Of a stretch of DNA of 34,607 nt, positions 1-8,948 are shown piece by piece. Below the pieces are notes generated by a model. It ran no database searches. It had not been told where the DNA came from and saw nothing but the letters and a program-made list of their open reading frames with translations. The stretch is from Chloroflexi bacterium OHK40 (GTDB lineage Bacteria > Chloroflexota > Chloroflexia > Chloroflexales > Chloroflexaceae), in contig SFCB01000126.1 of NCBI GenBank assembly GCA_004367505.1, positions 1 to 34,607 of the forward strand. The letters are read 5' to 3'. Numbering within the stretch: the stretch's first letter is position 1; each line of letters starts with the position of its first letter. Both the position numbers and the translations under genes were made by a program.

Positions 1-24
1 CCACTCAGTGGCGGCCCGTGGCTG

Positions 25-1215
25 GTGCGGGAGCCGGCGACCGTGTTCGCCGCGCTCCCACCGTTGCCCGCCGTGCTCCCCGCCGCGCCACCGGCACCAC
101 CTGATCCCCAGCTACTGGAGGCCTGGCGCGATCCGGCCTCACGCTGGATGGAGCTTGAGCTGCGGGCCATCCGCGCCGAGTGGACCGACCCACCCCACGC
201 GGCGCGGGCGATCATGCTGCTCGCCGTGGCTATGCATGATGCCCTGGTAGTGTCGAGCGAGGCCCGCGCCGCCGGAATGGCCGTCAGCGACAGCACGGCC
301 CTCTCGACGGCCGCCGCGCGCGTGCTTGCCTACACCCACCCCTTGCTCAGCGGAATGGCGGCCACCGAGGAGGAAGCCGGCACCTGGGCCGCCTACTGGC
401 GCCAGGAGAGCAGCCTGGCCGGGGTGGCCCACGGCCGGCTGATCGGGGCCACCGTGGCCGACGCCGTGATCGCCTGGGCCACCGCCGATGGATCGGCCGA
501 TGCCACCGCCGTGCTTGAGCTTCCGGCGCCCGCCCCGGGCGTGTGGGCGCCCACGGCTCCCGACTTCGCGGCACCCCAGGAGCCGGCGTGGAGCCGGGTG
601 CGCACCGTGGCCATCGGCGCGCCAGAGCAGCTGCGCGCCCCCGCGCCGCCAGCCTGGGGGAGCCCGGAGATGGAGGCCCAGCTCGCGGCGTTCGTTCGCG
701 CTCAGGCCGGGCTCACCGCCGAGCAGCGTGCCCAGGCTGACCACTGGGCCGCCGGGGGCGGGACGGTCACACCGCCTGGCATGTGGGTGGAGCGGGCTCG
801 GGAACTGATCATCGCCCATGGGTTGGGCTACGGCGAGGCCGCCGCGATCTATGCAGCGCTCGGCGTCGCGCTCCACGATGCCGCCGTGGCCTGCTGGGAA
901 ACCAAGTATCACTACTGGTTCGCCCGACCGATCCAGGCCATGGCCGAGCGCGACCCCGCCTGGCGGCCCATGATCAAGACCCCGCCTCACCCGTCCTACC
1001 CCTCGGGCCACGCCGCCTTCAGCGGCGCTGCGGCGGAGGTGCTTGCCGTAGCTTTCCCCGACGCGGCCACCGATCTGCGGCAGGAAGCGCAAGACGCGGC
1101 GCGCTCACGGGTCTACGGTGGGATCCACTGGCCGATCGACGGCGAGGCCGGGCTCGAACTCGGTGCCCGGGTTGCCGCACGGGTCGTCGCACGAGCAACT
1201 GGCAACTCCGAGTGA
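25..1215 (+). CDS. Vanadium-dependent haloperoxidase-like PAP2 superfamily protein (possibly 5'-partial)
   Basis: The C-terminal third carries the complete vanadate/phosphate-binding set of the haloperoxidase/PAP2 fold. Counted from the GTG at 25, these are K294 and R301 in a KxxxxxxRP motif, S327-G328-H329 in PSGHAAFSG, and R362 and H368 in SRVYGGIHWPID. The K-to-R and R-to-H spacings (7 and 6) equal those of fungal vanadium chloroperoxidase. The N-terminal ~250 residues are helical and Ala-rich, as in bacterial vanadium-haloperoxidase-like proteins. The family either oxidises halides with H2O2 or acts as an acid phosphatase, and sequence alone does not separate the two. The frame is open to the left edge, so the true start may lie upstream; a Pro/Ala-rich stretch follows the GTG, and no clear Shine-Dalgarno sequence is visible. 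About 105 nt separate it from the next gene on the same strand. Confidence 0.82.
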   Translation: MREPATVFAALPPLPAVLPAAPPAPPDPQLLEAWRDPASRWMELELRAIRAEWTDPPHAARAIMLLAVAMHDALVVSSEARAAGMAVSDSTALSTAAARVLAYTHPLLSGMAATEEEAGTWAAYWRQESSLAGVAHGRLIGATVADAVIAWATADGSADATAVLELPAPAPGVWAPTAPDFAAPQEPAWSRVRTVAIGAPEQLRAPAPPAWGSPEMEAQLAAFVRAQAGLTAEQRAQADHWAAGGGTVTPPGMWVERARELIIAHGLGYGEAAAIYAALGVALHDAAVACWETKYHYWFARPIQAMAERDPAWRPMIKTPPHPSYPSGHAAFSGAAAEVLAVAFPDAATDLRQEAQDAARSRVYGGIHWPIDGEAGLELGARVAARVVARATGNSE

Positions 1216-1322
1216 GGCCACCCGCGCGCTTACCAGGGCTGACTCGACACGGTCGGCCCCGGCGCGCAGCCATCTCGCCCAACGCTTTTGACCCACATCT
1301 CCATCCATCGAAAGGAACCCCT

Positions 1323-1859
1323 GTGCTCTGCCGAGTGCTCTTTGCTGCCGTCGCGATCTGCCTGACCCTGGCTGCCCTGGCCACGACCACCGAGTCGCGG
1401 GCCGCCCGCCTTGAGGTTGTGAGCCAGCTCTACCTGCCGCTGCTGAACTGCCTCGACTGCGGCAGTACGCCCGAACCCACCCCGACCCCGGAGCCCTCAC
1501 CCAGGGAGTCCGCCCTCCAGGTGATCGAGCTCGTCAATGCCGCGCGCATCGCCGAGGGCTGCCCGGCCGCCGAGGCGCACCCCATCCTGATGCGGGCGGC
1601 TCAGGATTGGAGCGACGAGATGGCCAGGATCGGGCTCCAGCACTCGCCCCCTCAACACTACCAGTCGTATGGCTATCTTTCCCCTTATGTCGAAAACATC
1701 GCCAGCAATTCAGATCCGGTCAACACCGTGAATGACTGGCTTCGATCGCCTCCGCACCGCGCCAATATGCTGTTCTGCTCATCTGACTACTCGGCCTACG
1801 AGCTTGGCGCCGGAGTACGGAATGGCTTCTGGACCCTCATCGTTGGCACGCGCTACTGA
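1323..1859 (+). CDS. Secreted CAP (SCP/PR1-like) domain protein
   Basis: This is a 178-residue protein starting at GTG 1323, six bases after an AAAGGA ribosome-binding site (1311-1316). The frame is open much further upstream, but that part is antisense-like and overlaps the previous gene. Residues 1-25 form a signal peptide, followed by a Pro/Thr-rich linker (TPEPTPTPEPSP) and a CAP domain from about residue 60. Conserved CAP residues are visible: H107 in QHSPP, E124 in ENIASNS and H145 in PPHRANML. Bacterial CAP proteins are extracytoplasmic; functions vary and are mostly unknown. Four Cys (two in LNCLDCG, plus EGC and LFCS) could form disulfides outside the cell. It sits between the haloperoxidase-like gene and the giant repeat protein, all in the same direction. 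The family call is firm, the role open. Confidence 0.85.
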   Translation: MLCRVLFAAVAICLTLAALATTTESRAARLEVVSQLYLPLLNCLDCGSTPEPTPTPEPSPRESALQVIELVNAARIAEGCPAAEAHPILMRAAQDWSDEMARIGLQHSPPQHYQSYGYLSPYVENIASNSDPVNTVNDWLRSPPHRANMLFCSSDYSAYELGAGVRNGFWTLIVGTRY

Positions 1860-2061
1860 GGTGAGCAGAGCCAGGAGCCGATAGGGCCGCCCTTTGCATC
1901 GCCGCGTTGTCCACCATTTGTATGCCTGTCTCACTGGAAGGACAACGCCTGCTCGGCACCTCATCGGGCGACCGCGCACCGCGTCGCCGTGCGATCGCTC
2001 CTGGCTCCCACTTCGCGGTTCTGGATTCTCGGTTCGGCCCGGTTTTCTACAGGGAGCCGCT

Positions 2062-5000
2062 ATGCGTCACGTTGCACCATCACCGCGCCTGCTCCTCGCG
2101 GCCCTCTGCGCCCTGGTGCTGCTACCCATCGTGCCGGCTCGGGAGCCCGCCCCGGCCGATGCCCAGATCACTCAGGGCGGAGCCTTTGGCAGCGCGGTGC
2201 CCTGCCTGCTCGGGGAAGACACCTTCGCCACCACCTGTTTCGCCGACACCTTCGTGAACCCTGCCCCGGCGTCAGACCCGGCCCTGGCCCAGGTAGGGAT
2301 GACGACCAAAGCCCCCCTCGCCGCCCTGGGCGCCCGTGGGGGCGGCACCAACGCGCGGATCATCAACGGCGTCGGCGCCATCTACGGGCTGGCCTACGAC
2401 GATGGCGCCGTGAGCGGTAGACGCCGGCTCTACGCTGCGGCCTACACCAAACGGGGCACCAGCTTCGGCCCCGGCGGCCCCGGCGGCGTCTACGTCTACG
2501 ATTTCCTCGACCGGGCGTGGAGCCTGGCCTTCGTGGTGCCCGGCGCCGGCTGGGAGCGCACCCGGCGCAACGACGCCTACGACACCGATGTGATCCCCTT
2601 CGTCGGCTATTCGGGGCTCGGCGACATCGAGATCAGCCCCGATGGGCGCGAGCTCTTTCTCGTCAACCTCGGCGCCCGACGCATCGAGCGCTACGACATC
2701 ACCAGCTTCCCGCCGCTTCGCGGCACGCCGATCCCCTTCGACCAGGGGATCGGCGATAGGAACGATCCACTCGACCTGATCCTCGCCGCGAATCCGGCCT
2801 CCAACACTGCCGCGACGCGGAGCGACTTCATTCCCTTCGCGCTGGAGTTCGCCCCCTTCGAGGCGCCCGATGGCCCGCTTCTGGCGCTCGGCATCACCGA
2901 CACGGCCCGTCGCGCCGTGATGGCCGGTGGCGCTGCCCCGCCCGCATTCTACCCTGTGGTCTACGTTGCAACCTACACCGTCAACAAGGCCACCACCCAG
3001 AAGTGGGCGCTCTCGCTACGCCAGGAGTTAAACGACGCCCGGATCGCCGTCCGCATGCGCGACAGCCAGATCGATGGGATCTGGGCTTCGAACTACCACG
3101 ACCGGGGCATCCAGAGCTGGAACCCCTGGCACAGCAACCTGTCCGCCATGCCACGCACGTTTGTCGCCACCCTTGGCGACACGCTGATCTACCCCCAGCC
3201 CTTGCTGGCCGACATCGAGTTTACCCGGGATGGCCGGCGTATGTATCTTGGCCTCCGCGATCGGACCGGCGACCAGGCCTTTGTGGCCGCCGCGCCACCG
3301 GGGCACTTCGCGGCCGTTGCCCAGGGCGACACCCTGGTGTACGACCTGAATGGTGGCTCGTGGGCGCTGCAGACCAGCAGCCGCAGCTCCGATCCGGCCA
3401 ACACGCGCCCTGACGACGCCTTCGTGCGGCCCGCGCCGAGCGATCGCTTTGATGATAATCGCCACAGCTTTGACCCGGCCGCCAGCCCATTCCACGTCGA
3501 GAACCACCAGGGCAGCCTTGCGACCAGCCTGCAGGGCAGCGGGATGACGCCCACCGAGCGGCTTGCCACCACCACGCTGCTCGGCAGCCGGCAGAGTGGC
3601 CTCGCCTTTTACGAACAGGATGGTGGTTACTGGGCCGCCAATCCCAACACCCTTGTGAGCGCCTCGCCCTACGGCGGCGGCAAGGCGGCCAACCTGGGCG
3701 ACCTGGAGTTGCTCTGTACCTATGCCTTCGTGAGCGGGATGGTCTGGCGCGACCAGAACGGCGACGGCGTGCGCAACGGCGGCGATGGGCCCATCGCGGG
3801 TATAACGCTGGAGGCCTTCCAGGGCCAGGCGGCCACGGCCCCCACGCTCGCCAGCGCCACCACCGGGCCCGACGGGCGCTACCGCTTCGCCCTGCCGCCC
3901 AACACGCCGGTGAACATCCGCGTCGCCCGCGCCGAGTTCCTGGAGAGCGGCCAGGCCCATGGCATGTGGCTCACCCCACACAATCGTGGCGCGAGCGACG
4001 CCCTCGACAGCGATGCCCACCCGGCCTGGGGCTTCGTCGAGTTCGCAGGGAGCGCGACCAGCCCTACGACGGGCCTCAGTGGCGCGTCCCTGCCCATGCC
4101 ACTGCGCGAGAGCAATCGCGACGACGTGGACCTCGGGCTGAGCTCACGGCCAGTTCCGAGCGGTGCAATCGGCGATGTCGTTTGGAACGATCTCGACGCC
4201 GACGGGCGCCAGGACGCCGGCGAGCCTGGCGTGCCGGGTGTGCCGGTATCGCTCACCCCCGACCCGAGCAGCGCCGCGCCGCTTCCGATGGTCACCACCA
4301 CCACCGACGCCAGCGGCCATTACACCTTCAATGGCCTCCCGGCCGGGCGCTATATCGTGCGCTTCAGCCCCCCGGCGCCCTACACGCCCACCCGCCGCGA
4401 CGCAGCCGGCGACGACACACGCGACAGCGACGCCGACGCGGGCACCGGCTACGCGGCGCCCATCATCACCCTGATCGACCACGCAACCCGCGACGCGACC
4501 ATCGATCTGGGCCTCGTCGGCGGCGTGACCGATCTCGCTGTGGAGCTTGGGGGCAGCATCCAGACGCTCGTCGGTCGCTCGATCGACTATACGGTAACGG
4601 TGCGCAATCTGAGCCCGGGCGCCCAGGCCCAGAATGTCGTCCTCACCCACGATCTCCCTCCGGGAACCATCTTCGTGTCGGCCTCAGGCTCCCCCGCCCG
4701 CGCGGGCCAACGCCTCACCTGGAACCTCGGCCGCCTTGCGCCCCGCGCCGTGCGTAGCTTTACCGTCTGGCTCACCGCGCCGCCCACCCTGGAGCCGCCC
4801 GCACCGCCCGTTGAGCTGGTGACCAGGGCCCGTGTGGTGACCACCAGCCCCGAGGTGACGGTGAGCAATAATGCGGCTACCTGGAGGACCCAGCTCGTCA
4901 GGCCCGAGATCGGCATCACCAAAAGCGCCCCGGCCAGCGTGCTGGTGGGTGACGAGCTCATCTTCACGCTGGACTTTCATAACGCGGGGAGCGCCACCGC

Positions 5001-6750
5001 CAACAACGTGGCCATCAGCGATCCGCTCGCCCCGGGTCTCACCTTTACGCGCTTTGTGCGCAACCCGGGCGGCGCCTGCGGCTACGATACGGCGACACGT
5101 ACCGTCGGCTGTAGCCCTGGCGGGCTCCCACCAGGCACCTCAGGCAGCGTCGCCTTTGGGGCGCGGGTGGGGGTTGATGCGCCGGGCGCGGAGGTGCGCA
5201 ACAGCGCCACGATCAGCACCAGCACACCGGGCGACAGCCCCACCGGCAACAGTGCCAGCAGCTCCAGCACGCTCCTGCGCCCGAACCCCACCGTGAGTGT
5301 CGCGATCAACCCGAGCCCCTTCCCCGTTGGGGAGAACGGCGCGCTCACGGTGGCCTACCACAACGCCGGCGATGGCGATGCCCGGGATGCCAGCCTCACG
5401 ATCGAGCTCGCTCCCGATGAGGTTCAGCTCGGTCTCCTCCCCTCCACCTGCGCCCGGCAGACCCCCGACCAGACGATCCTCTGCGCGCTCGCCACGCTCC
5501 CGCCGGGTCGATCCGGCTCCGTTGTCCTGCCGGTGGCCCTGCCCGCCGACTTCCCCGCCGACCAGCTGAGCGCGACGGCCACGATCGCCAGCGCCACGCC
5601 TGAGCGGCCCGCCGACCAGGCCGACAACACTGCCACCGCCAGGGCCGACGTGCTGCGCCCCAACGTCTATGTCGATGCTGCCGGTCCAGCCAGCATCGTC
5701 GGTAGAGGCAGCGTCTTCTGGTACACCGTAGACTACGGCAACCTCTTCCGGCGCAGCCCGGCACTTACCCGCGCCGCCGACGATGCGCGGCTACAGGTCA
5801 CGCTCCCGCCCGAGGTGCAGCTCATCGAGGCCGCCATGCCGCCCACGTCGGCGAATGGGCAGACGCTCACCTGGGAACTGGGGACGCTGGCCGGGCAGGC
5901 GCATGGCCAGATCATCATCGTCGTCCAGACCGACGTCGACGCCGGGGCCACGCTACACCTGGATGCCACGATCAGCACCAGCACCCCCGGCGACGACCCG
6001 GGCGACAACCGCGACAGCGTGGAGACCGAGGTCGTGCAGCCGCCCACCAGCATCCCGCAGAGCGGCGGCGACATGCGCCTCGCGATCCGCTCCGAGCTCG
6101 ACCCGAACAGCCAGGATGGCGATCCGGCCAATGGCGTCTACCTCTCTTCCGGCCCGCAGATCGCGTGGCCCGCCGGCGAGGTGCTCGACTTCACGCCACG
6201 GCTCGCCGAACTGCAGATCCCCGGCGAGGACGAGTTGCCCTTCCCCTACGAGTATCGGGCTCGGGTCGTGGGTTGGAGCGTCGCGAGCATCACCATCGAT
6301 GGCGAGGAGCGCAGCCCCACCGACAGCGACGACCGGGGGCTCAGTGGCTGCCGCGCGGGGCGGCCAACGAACGCCCGGCCACGGCTGCTGCGCGGCTGCG
6401 CCTATGGCTACATCGGCGGCGACAACCTCGAGGCCATCCGCAGCGCCGAACTGCCTACCGAGACCCAGCTGAGCGACCAGGCGCACAGCTACTGGACTCA
6501 GCCGCCAGCCCCGCAGATGCGCGACGACGTCTACCTCTATCTGCTTGACCGGCTCGCCCCCGTCACGCTGGAGTTGCACGTCGAGGTGGAGCTGCAGATC
6601 GTCAACGCCTACCCCGGCAGCATTGGCGGCATCCCGCTGCCCGAGATCCCCGTGGTGCCGCTCCCCGATCCCGAGCGGCAGTTGATCGGACAGCGCTTCA
6701 CGGTGACCCTGCTCGCCCCGCGAAGCGTGGTGGGGCCGGGGAGCCGGTAG
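2062..6750 (+). CDS. Large secreted SdrD B-like / DUF11 repeat surface protein
   Basis: This is a 1562-residue protein. The ATG at 2062 is chosen because AGGGAG (2051-2056) precedes it by 5 nt and a signal peptide (RLLLAALCALVLLPIVPA) follows at once; the open frame extends upstream without such features. Residues ~50-550 look like a beta-propeller-like region with Tyr-Val-Tyr-Asp and Asp-rich loops. Two SdrD B-like (prealbumin-fold, Ca-binding) modules follow, starting near 558 (VWRDQNGDGVRNGGDGP) and 701 (GDVVWNDLDADGRQDAGEP). Four DUF11-type Ig-like repeats start near 823, 948, 1075 and 1201, with phrases such as YTVTVRN, FTLDFHNAG and ISTSTPGD. A unique ~225-residue C-terminal region closes the protein. 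No sortase motif, C-terminal membrane helix or sorting domain is seen. Its position directly upstream of the tad pilus genes suggests a surface or adhesion role, which is inference. Confidence 0.83.
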   Translation: MRHVAPSPRLLLAALCALVLLPIVPAREPAPADAQITQGGAFGSAVPCLLGEDTFATTCFADTFVNPAPASDPALAQVGMTTKAPLAALGARGGGTNARIINGVGAIYGLAYDDGAVSGRRRLYAAAYTKRGTSFGPGGPGGVYVYDFLDRAWSLAFVVPGAGWERTRRNDAYDTDVIPFVGYSGLGDIEISPDGRELFLVNLGARRIERYDITSFPPLRGTPIPFDQGIGDRNDPLDLILAANPASNTAATRSDFIPFALEFAPFEAPDGPLLALGITDTARRAVMAGGAAPPAFYPVVYVATYTVNKATTQKWALSLRQELNDARIAVRMRDSQIDGIWASNYHDRGIQSWNPWHSNLSAMPRTFVATLGDTLIYPQPLLADIEFTRDGRRMYLGLRDRTGDQAFVAAAPPGHFAAVAQGDTLVYDLNGGSWALQTSSRSSDPANTRPDDAFVRPAPSDRFDDNRHSFDPAASPFHVENHQGSLATSLQGSGMTPTERLATTTLLGSRQSGLAFYEQDGGYWAANPNTLVSASPYGGGKAANLGDLELLCTYAFVSGMVWRDQNGDGVRNGGDGPIAGITLEAFQGQAATAPTLASATTGPDGRYRFALPPNTPVNIRVARAEFLESGQAHGMWLTPHNRGASDALDSDAHPAWGFVEFAGSATSPTTGLSGASLPMPLRESNRDDVDLGLSSRPVPSGAIGDVVWNDLDADGRQDAGEPGVPGVPVSLTPDPSSAAPLPMVTTTTDASGHYTFNGLPAGRYIVRFSPPAPYTPTRRDAAGDDTRDSDADAGTGYAAPIITLIDHATRDATIDLGLVGGVTDLAVELGGSIQTLVGRSIDYTVTVRNLSPGAQAQNVVLTHDLPPGTIFVSASGSPARAGQRLTWNLGRLAPRAVRSFTVWLTAPPTLEPPAPPVELVTRARVVTTSPEVTVSNNAATWRTQLVRPEIGITKSAPASVLVGDELIFTLDFHNAGSATANNVAISDPLAPGLTFTRFVRNPGGACGYDTATRTVGCSPGGLPPGTSGSVAFGARVGVDAPGAEVRNSATISTSTPGDSPTGNSASSSSTLLRPNPTVSVAINPSPFPVGENGALTVAYHNAGDGDARDASLTIELAPDEVQLGLLPSTCARQTPDQTILCALATLPPGRSGSVVLPVALPADFPADQLSATATIASATPERPADQADNTATARADVLRPNVYVDAAGPASIVGRGSVFWYTVDYGNLFRRSPALTRAADDARLQVTLPPEVQLIEAAMPPTSANGQTLTWELGTLAGQAHGQIIIVVQTDVDAGATLHLDATISTSTPGDDPGDNRDSVETEVVQPPTSIPQSGGDMRLAIRSELDPNSQDGDPANGVYLSSGPQIAWPAGEVLDFTPRLAELQIPGEDELPFPYEYRARVVGWSVASITIDGEERSPTDSDDRGLSGCRAGRPTNARPRLLRGCAYGYIGGDNLEAIRSAELPTETQLSDQAHSYWTQPPAPQMRDDVYLYLLDRLAPVTLELHVEVELQIVNAYPGSIGGIPLPEIPVVPLPDPERQLIGQRFTVTLLAPRSVVGPGSR

Positions 6751-6917
6751 CGCCGCGCAGGGGCAGGCCGGCGGGAGCAGCCGGGGCAGACGCGGTGGGA
6801 GCGACGAGGCACGCTGTGTCCCTCCGATAGGAGGCCGGACGGCCAGCCTGGCGCCGACGGGGCTGGTCGGGGCCGGGGCTGATCACGCACACCAAACCAT
6901 TGAAAGGATGGGAGCCC

Positions 6918-7328
6918 ATGCAACCTTCAGCTCGCCGTGAACGCGGGCAGGCCCTGGTCGAGTTCATGTTCGTTCTCGGCCTGCTCCTCACCCTCATCCT
7001 CGGGCTGATCTGCGTCGGCCAGGTACTGCTGGCGAACTACACCGTGAGCCAGGCGGCGCGTGCCGCGGCGCACCAGGCCGCCATCGCCGGCGGCGAGTCA
7101 GAGGTGGCGCTCAGCACCGCCCGCGACGTCATCGACAGCGGCGTTGGCACTAGCGCCGACCAGGCCGAGGTGACGGTGGCGTGCCCCGATCCCTGCCGGC
7201 GCTACGCCCCCGTGACCGTCAGCGTAGCCTATACCGGCGGCTTCTGGACGCCGCTGCCGCCCATCTTCACCGAGTTTACCGTTCGCGCCTCGGCGACGCG
7301 GGCGGCCGAGCGGGATAGCCAGCCATGA
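6918..7328 (+). CDS. tadE: TadE-like minor pseudopilin
   Basis: This is a 136-residue protein. The ATG at 6918 follows AAAGGA (6903-6908) and GGAG (6911-6914); a TTG at 6900 is in frame but less likely. The N-terminus is RERG-QALVEFMFVLG followed by one hydrophobic helix (residues ~16-38). Gly10 followed by Glu at +5 is the pattern of a type IV prepilin cleavage site, and TadE proteins share it. The rest is a small extracytoplasmic domain with a Cys pair (VACPDPCRR). It opens the tad block and overlaps the next gene by 4 nt (ATGA), so the two are translationally coupled. TadE proteins are minor pilins or adaptors of type IVc pili. Confidence 0.85.
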   Translation: MQPSARRERGQALVEFMFVLGLLLTLILGLICVGQVLLANYTVSQAARAAAHQAAIAGGESEVALSTARDVIDSGVGTSADQAEVTVACPDPCRRYAPVTVSVAYTGGFWTPLPPIFTEFTVRASATRAAERDSQP

Positions 7329-7912
7329 GGCGGCGCACACGAAGCGGTGTACCGGCCTGTGAGCGGAGCGCCCGGCGGCGCCGGGCGCTCACGCGGGCCT
7401 CCGGCCAGTCCGCCGTGGTTGTCGCCCTGATCATGCCCTTCCTCGTCGCCTTCGCGCTCATGGTCGTTGAAGTTGCCGAGCGCTGGCTGGAGGTGGCAAT
7501 GGTTGAGGACGCCCTCCAGCAGGCTACGCGCTCGGCGGTGCAAACCCTCGATTACGCCGCCCTGGCCCACGGCGATCACAGCCTCCGCGCCGCCACGTGC
7601 CGCGCCGTCACCACTGGCTCACCCGGGGACTGCGCCGAGATCGTGGGGGTCGCTACACGCTTCCTGCTCATCAACCTGGGCGGCGTGCGCGGCCTCGACG
7701 AGGAGCCAGCCGAGCTCGCCGCACGCGTACGCTGGACCGTTCTGCCCCACGGCGGGACGTGCGCCTACAGCCTGGCCCCCGAGCGCTCCATCACCGAGGC
7801 CACACCGCTGATCTGTGCCGAGGTGCGCCCCCGGATGCGCGGCCTGGTGGGCTGGGGCAGCTTTCAGCCACTGATCATCGCCGCCGATACGCTCGATCCG
7901 GCCCGCCCGTAA
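7325..7912 (+). CDS. TadE/TadG-like pilus-assembly protein
   Basis: This is a 195-residue protein whose ATG overlaps the stop of the preceding tadE-like gene (ATGA, 7325-7328). An Arg-rich N-terminus is followed by SGQSAVVVALIMPFLVAFALMV, a GQSA-type start to a single transmembrane helix at about residues 34-57. That is the usual layout of the second TadE or TadG-type protein in tad clusters. Unlike its partner it has no Glu at +5 after the Gly. The extracytoplasmic part has four Cys (TCRAV, GDCAE, GTCAY, LICAE), which could form disulfides. It is shorter than classical TadG (which has a VWA domain) and lacks that domain. Its role is inferred from fold and position. Confidence 0.75.
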   Translation: MRRRTRSGVPACERSARRRRALTRASGQSAVVVALIMPFLVAFALMVVEVAERWLEVAMVEDALQQATRSAVQTLDYAALAHGDHSLRAATCRAVTTGSPGDCAEIVGVATRFLLINLGGVRGLDEEPAELAARVRWTVLPHGGTCAYSLAPERSITEATPLICAEVRPRMRGLVGWGSFQPLIIAADTLDPARP

Positions 7913-7936
7913 CCTCACTGCCAAGGAGAACACACC

Positions 7937-8752
7937 GTGGCCACCGTCACCCCAACCCGGAGCACCCTGGGACAGGCCCTCAGCCGCAGGCGCAGCAGCC
8001 CCCTGCCGGCGCTGCTCATCGGCCTCGGGCTCGTCATCACCGTCGCCTTCGCCATCCTGGGCTACCTGGAGAGCCAGCGTACCGAACCGGTAACGGTGCT
8101 GCTCCGCGACATCCCCTACGGCCAGCAGATCACCGCCGAGGACATCGGCACGATCACGCTGCCCTTGCACCGGCCCGCCCAACTCGCCGGGATTGGCGAC
8201 CCGGCGGCGGTGGTGGGCCGCTACGCCGCCCGCGATCTCGGCGCCAACGACGTGGTGCAGCCCGCCATGCTCCTCGATGAGCCGCCCGTGCAGCCCGTCT
8301 TCCCCAACGGGCAGGCGCTCACCCCGAATATGGTGCCTCTGCCTTTCCCGACCCTCTCGATCGGTCCGCTCACCCACCGTGACCGCGTGAATATTGGCTA
8401 CAGCGACGAGAGCGGCGCGCCGGATCTCTGCGACCGTGCCCGCAGTGCCGCTGCGGGCGAGCGGCCCACCGTCGCGGTGGCGGGCAGCCCGCTGTCCCAG
8501 CCACGCCCCTACGCCTGCCGCCTGATCAGCTCACTGCGGGTGCTCTACGTAGACGACGCAGCGGGTGTGGCCTACCTTGAAGTGAGCCCTTACCAGGCCC
8601 ACGCCATCCGCGCGTTGCAGGCGGCCGGCCTCGAGCTCTGGGGCGAGCGTTACGGCGCCTCCTCGGAGGAACTGCCCGCCCTCGACCGTCTCGACATCGG
8701 CCAGGTGACCCTCGACCGGCTCACTGTCCCCGTGGCCGTACCCTCGGAGTAG
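7937..8752 (+). CDS. cpaB: CpaB/RcpC-like Flp pilus assembly protein (SAF domain)
   Basis: This is a 271-residue protein with start GTG 7937, six nt after AAGGAGAA (7923-7930). Residues ~22-44 are a transmembrane anchor (LPALLIGLGLVITVAFAILGYL). A SAF-type domain follows (VTVLLRDIPYGQQITAEDIGTITLPLHRP, ~51-80; VVGRYAARDLGANDVV, ~93-108), as in CpaB/RcpC. The C-terminal half carries a RcpC-like beta domain. In diderms CpaB works with the secretin. No secretin is found here, so in a monoderm it may instead bind the cell wall or pilus base; this is inference. It lies between the minor pilins and the CpaF ATPase. Confidence 0.82.
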   Translation: MATVTPTRSTLGQALSRRRSSPLPALLIGLGLVITVAFAILGYLESQRTEPVTVLLRDIPYGQQITAEDIGTITLPLHRPAQLAGIGDPAAVVGRYAARDLGANDVVQPAMLLDEPPVQPVFPNGQALTPNMVPLPFPTLSIGPLTHRDRVNIGYSDESGAPDLCDRARSAAAGERPTVAVAGSPLSQPRPYACRLISSLRVLYVDDAAGVAYLEVSPYQAHAIRALQAAGLELWGERYGASSEELPALDRLDIGQVTLDRLTVPVAVPSE

Positions 8753-8846
8753 CTCCCGGATCGGCACCCGCGTGATGGTGGACTGCCGTGTGTGGCCGCC
8801 ACAGCAGAACGCCAACGGCTCGACCAGCTGGCCCGGGCCGTGCGTC

Positions 8847-8876
8847 CAGATCGGCGCAGGCTCTGGCGCCAATCTG
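8847..8876 (+). other. Intercistronic stem-loop between cpaB and cpaF
   Basis: The arms CAGAT-c-GGCGC (8847-8857) and GCGCC-a-ATCTG (8866-8876) pair as 5+5 bp with one mismatch around an 8-nt loop. There is no T-tract, so a classic terminator is unlikely; mRNA processing, pausing or partial termination inside the tad operon are options. It lies in the 196-nt spacer that separates cpaB from cpaF, the longest spacer within the tad block. No other element is recognised in that spacer. Confidence 0.4.
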
Positions 8877-8948
8877 CCTGGCGGCGGGCCACACGAAGAC
8901 CAGTCCGCCGCTGAAGCATGCGTTCGCACCACCCACCCGGAGATCGTG

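Noticed and set aside
139-1092. 317-codon - strand frame under the haloperoxidase gene
   Set aside because: It is antisense to a well-supported gene and its translation is Gly/Arg/His-rich without motifs.
1894-2061. N-terminal extension of the large repeat protein
   Set aside because: The signal peptide and a good ribosome-binding site place the start at 2062; the upstream translation is Arg-rich and intergenic-like.
3028-4020. 330-codon - strand frame under the repeat protein
   Set aside because: It mirrors codon bias of the coding strand; no ribosome-binding site and no recognisable domain.
6821-6834. CCTCC-GATA-GGAGG mini-hairpin upstream of tadE
   Set aside because: A 5-bp stem is too short to separate from chance in this GC-rich spacer.
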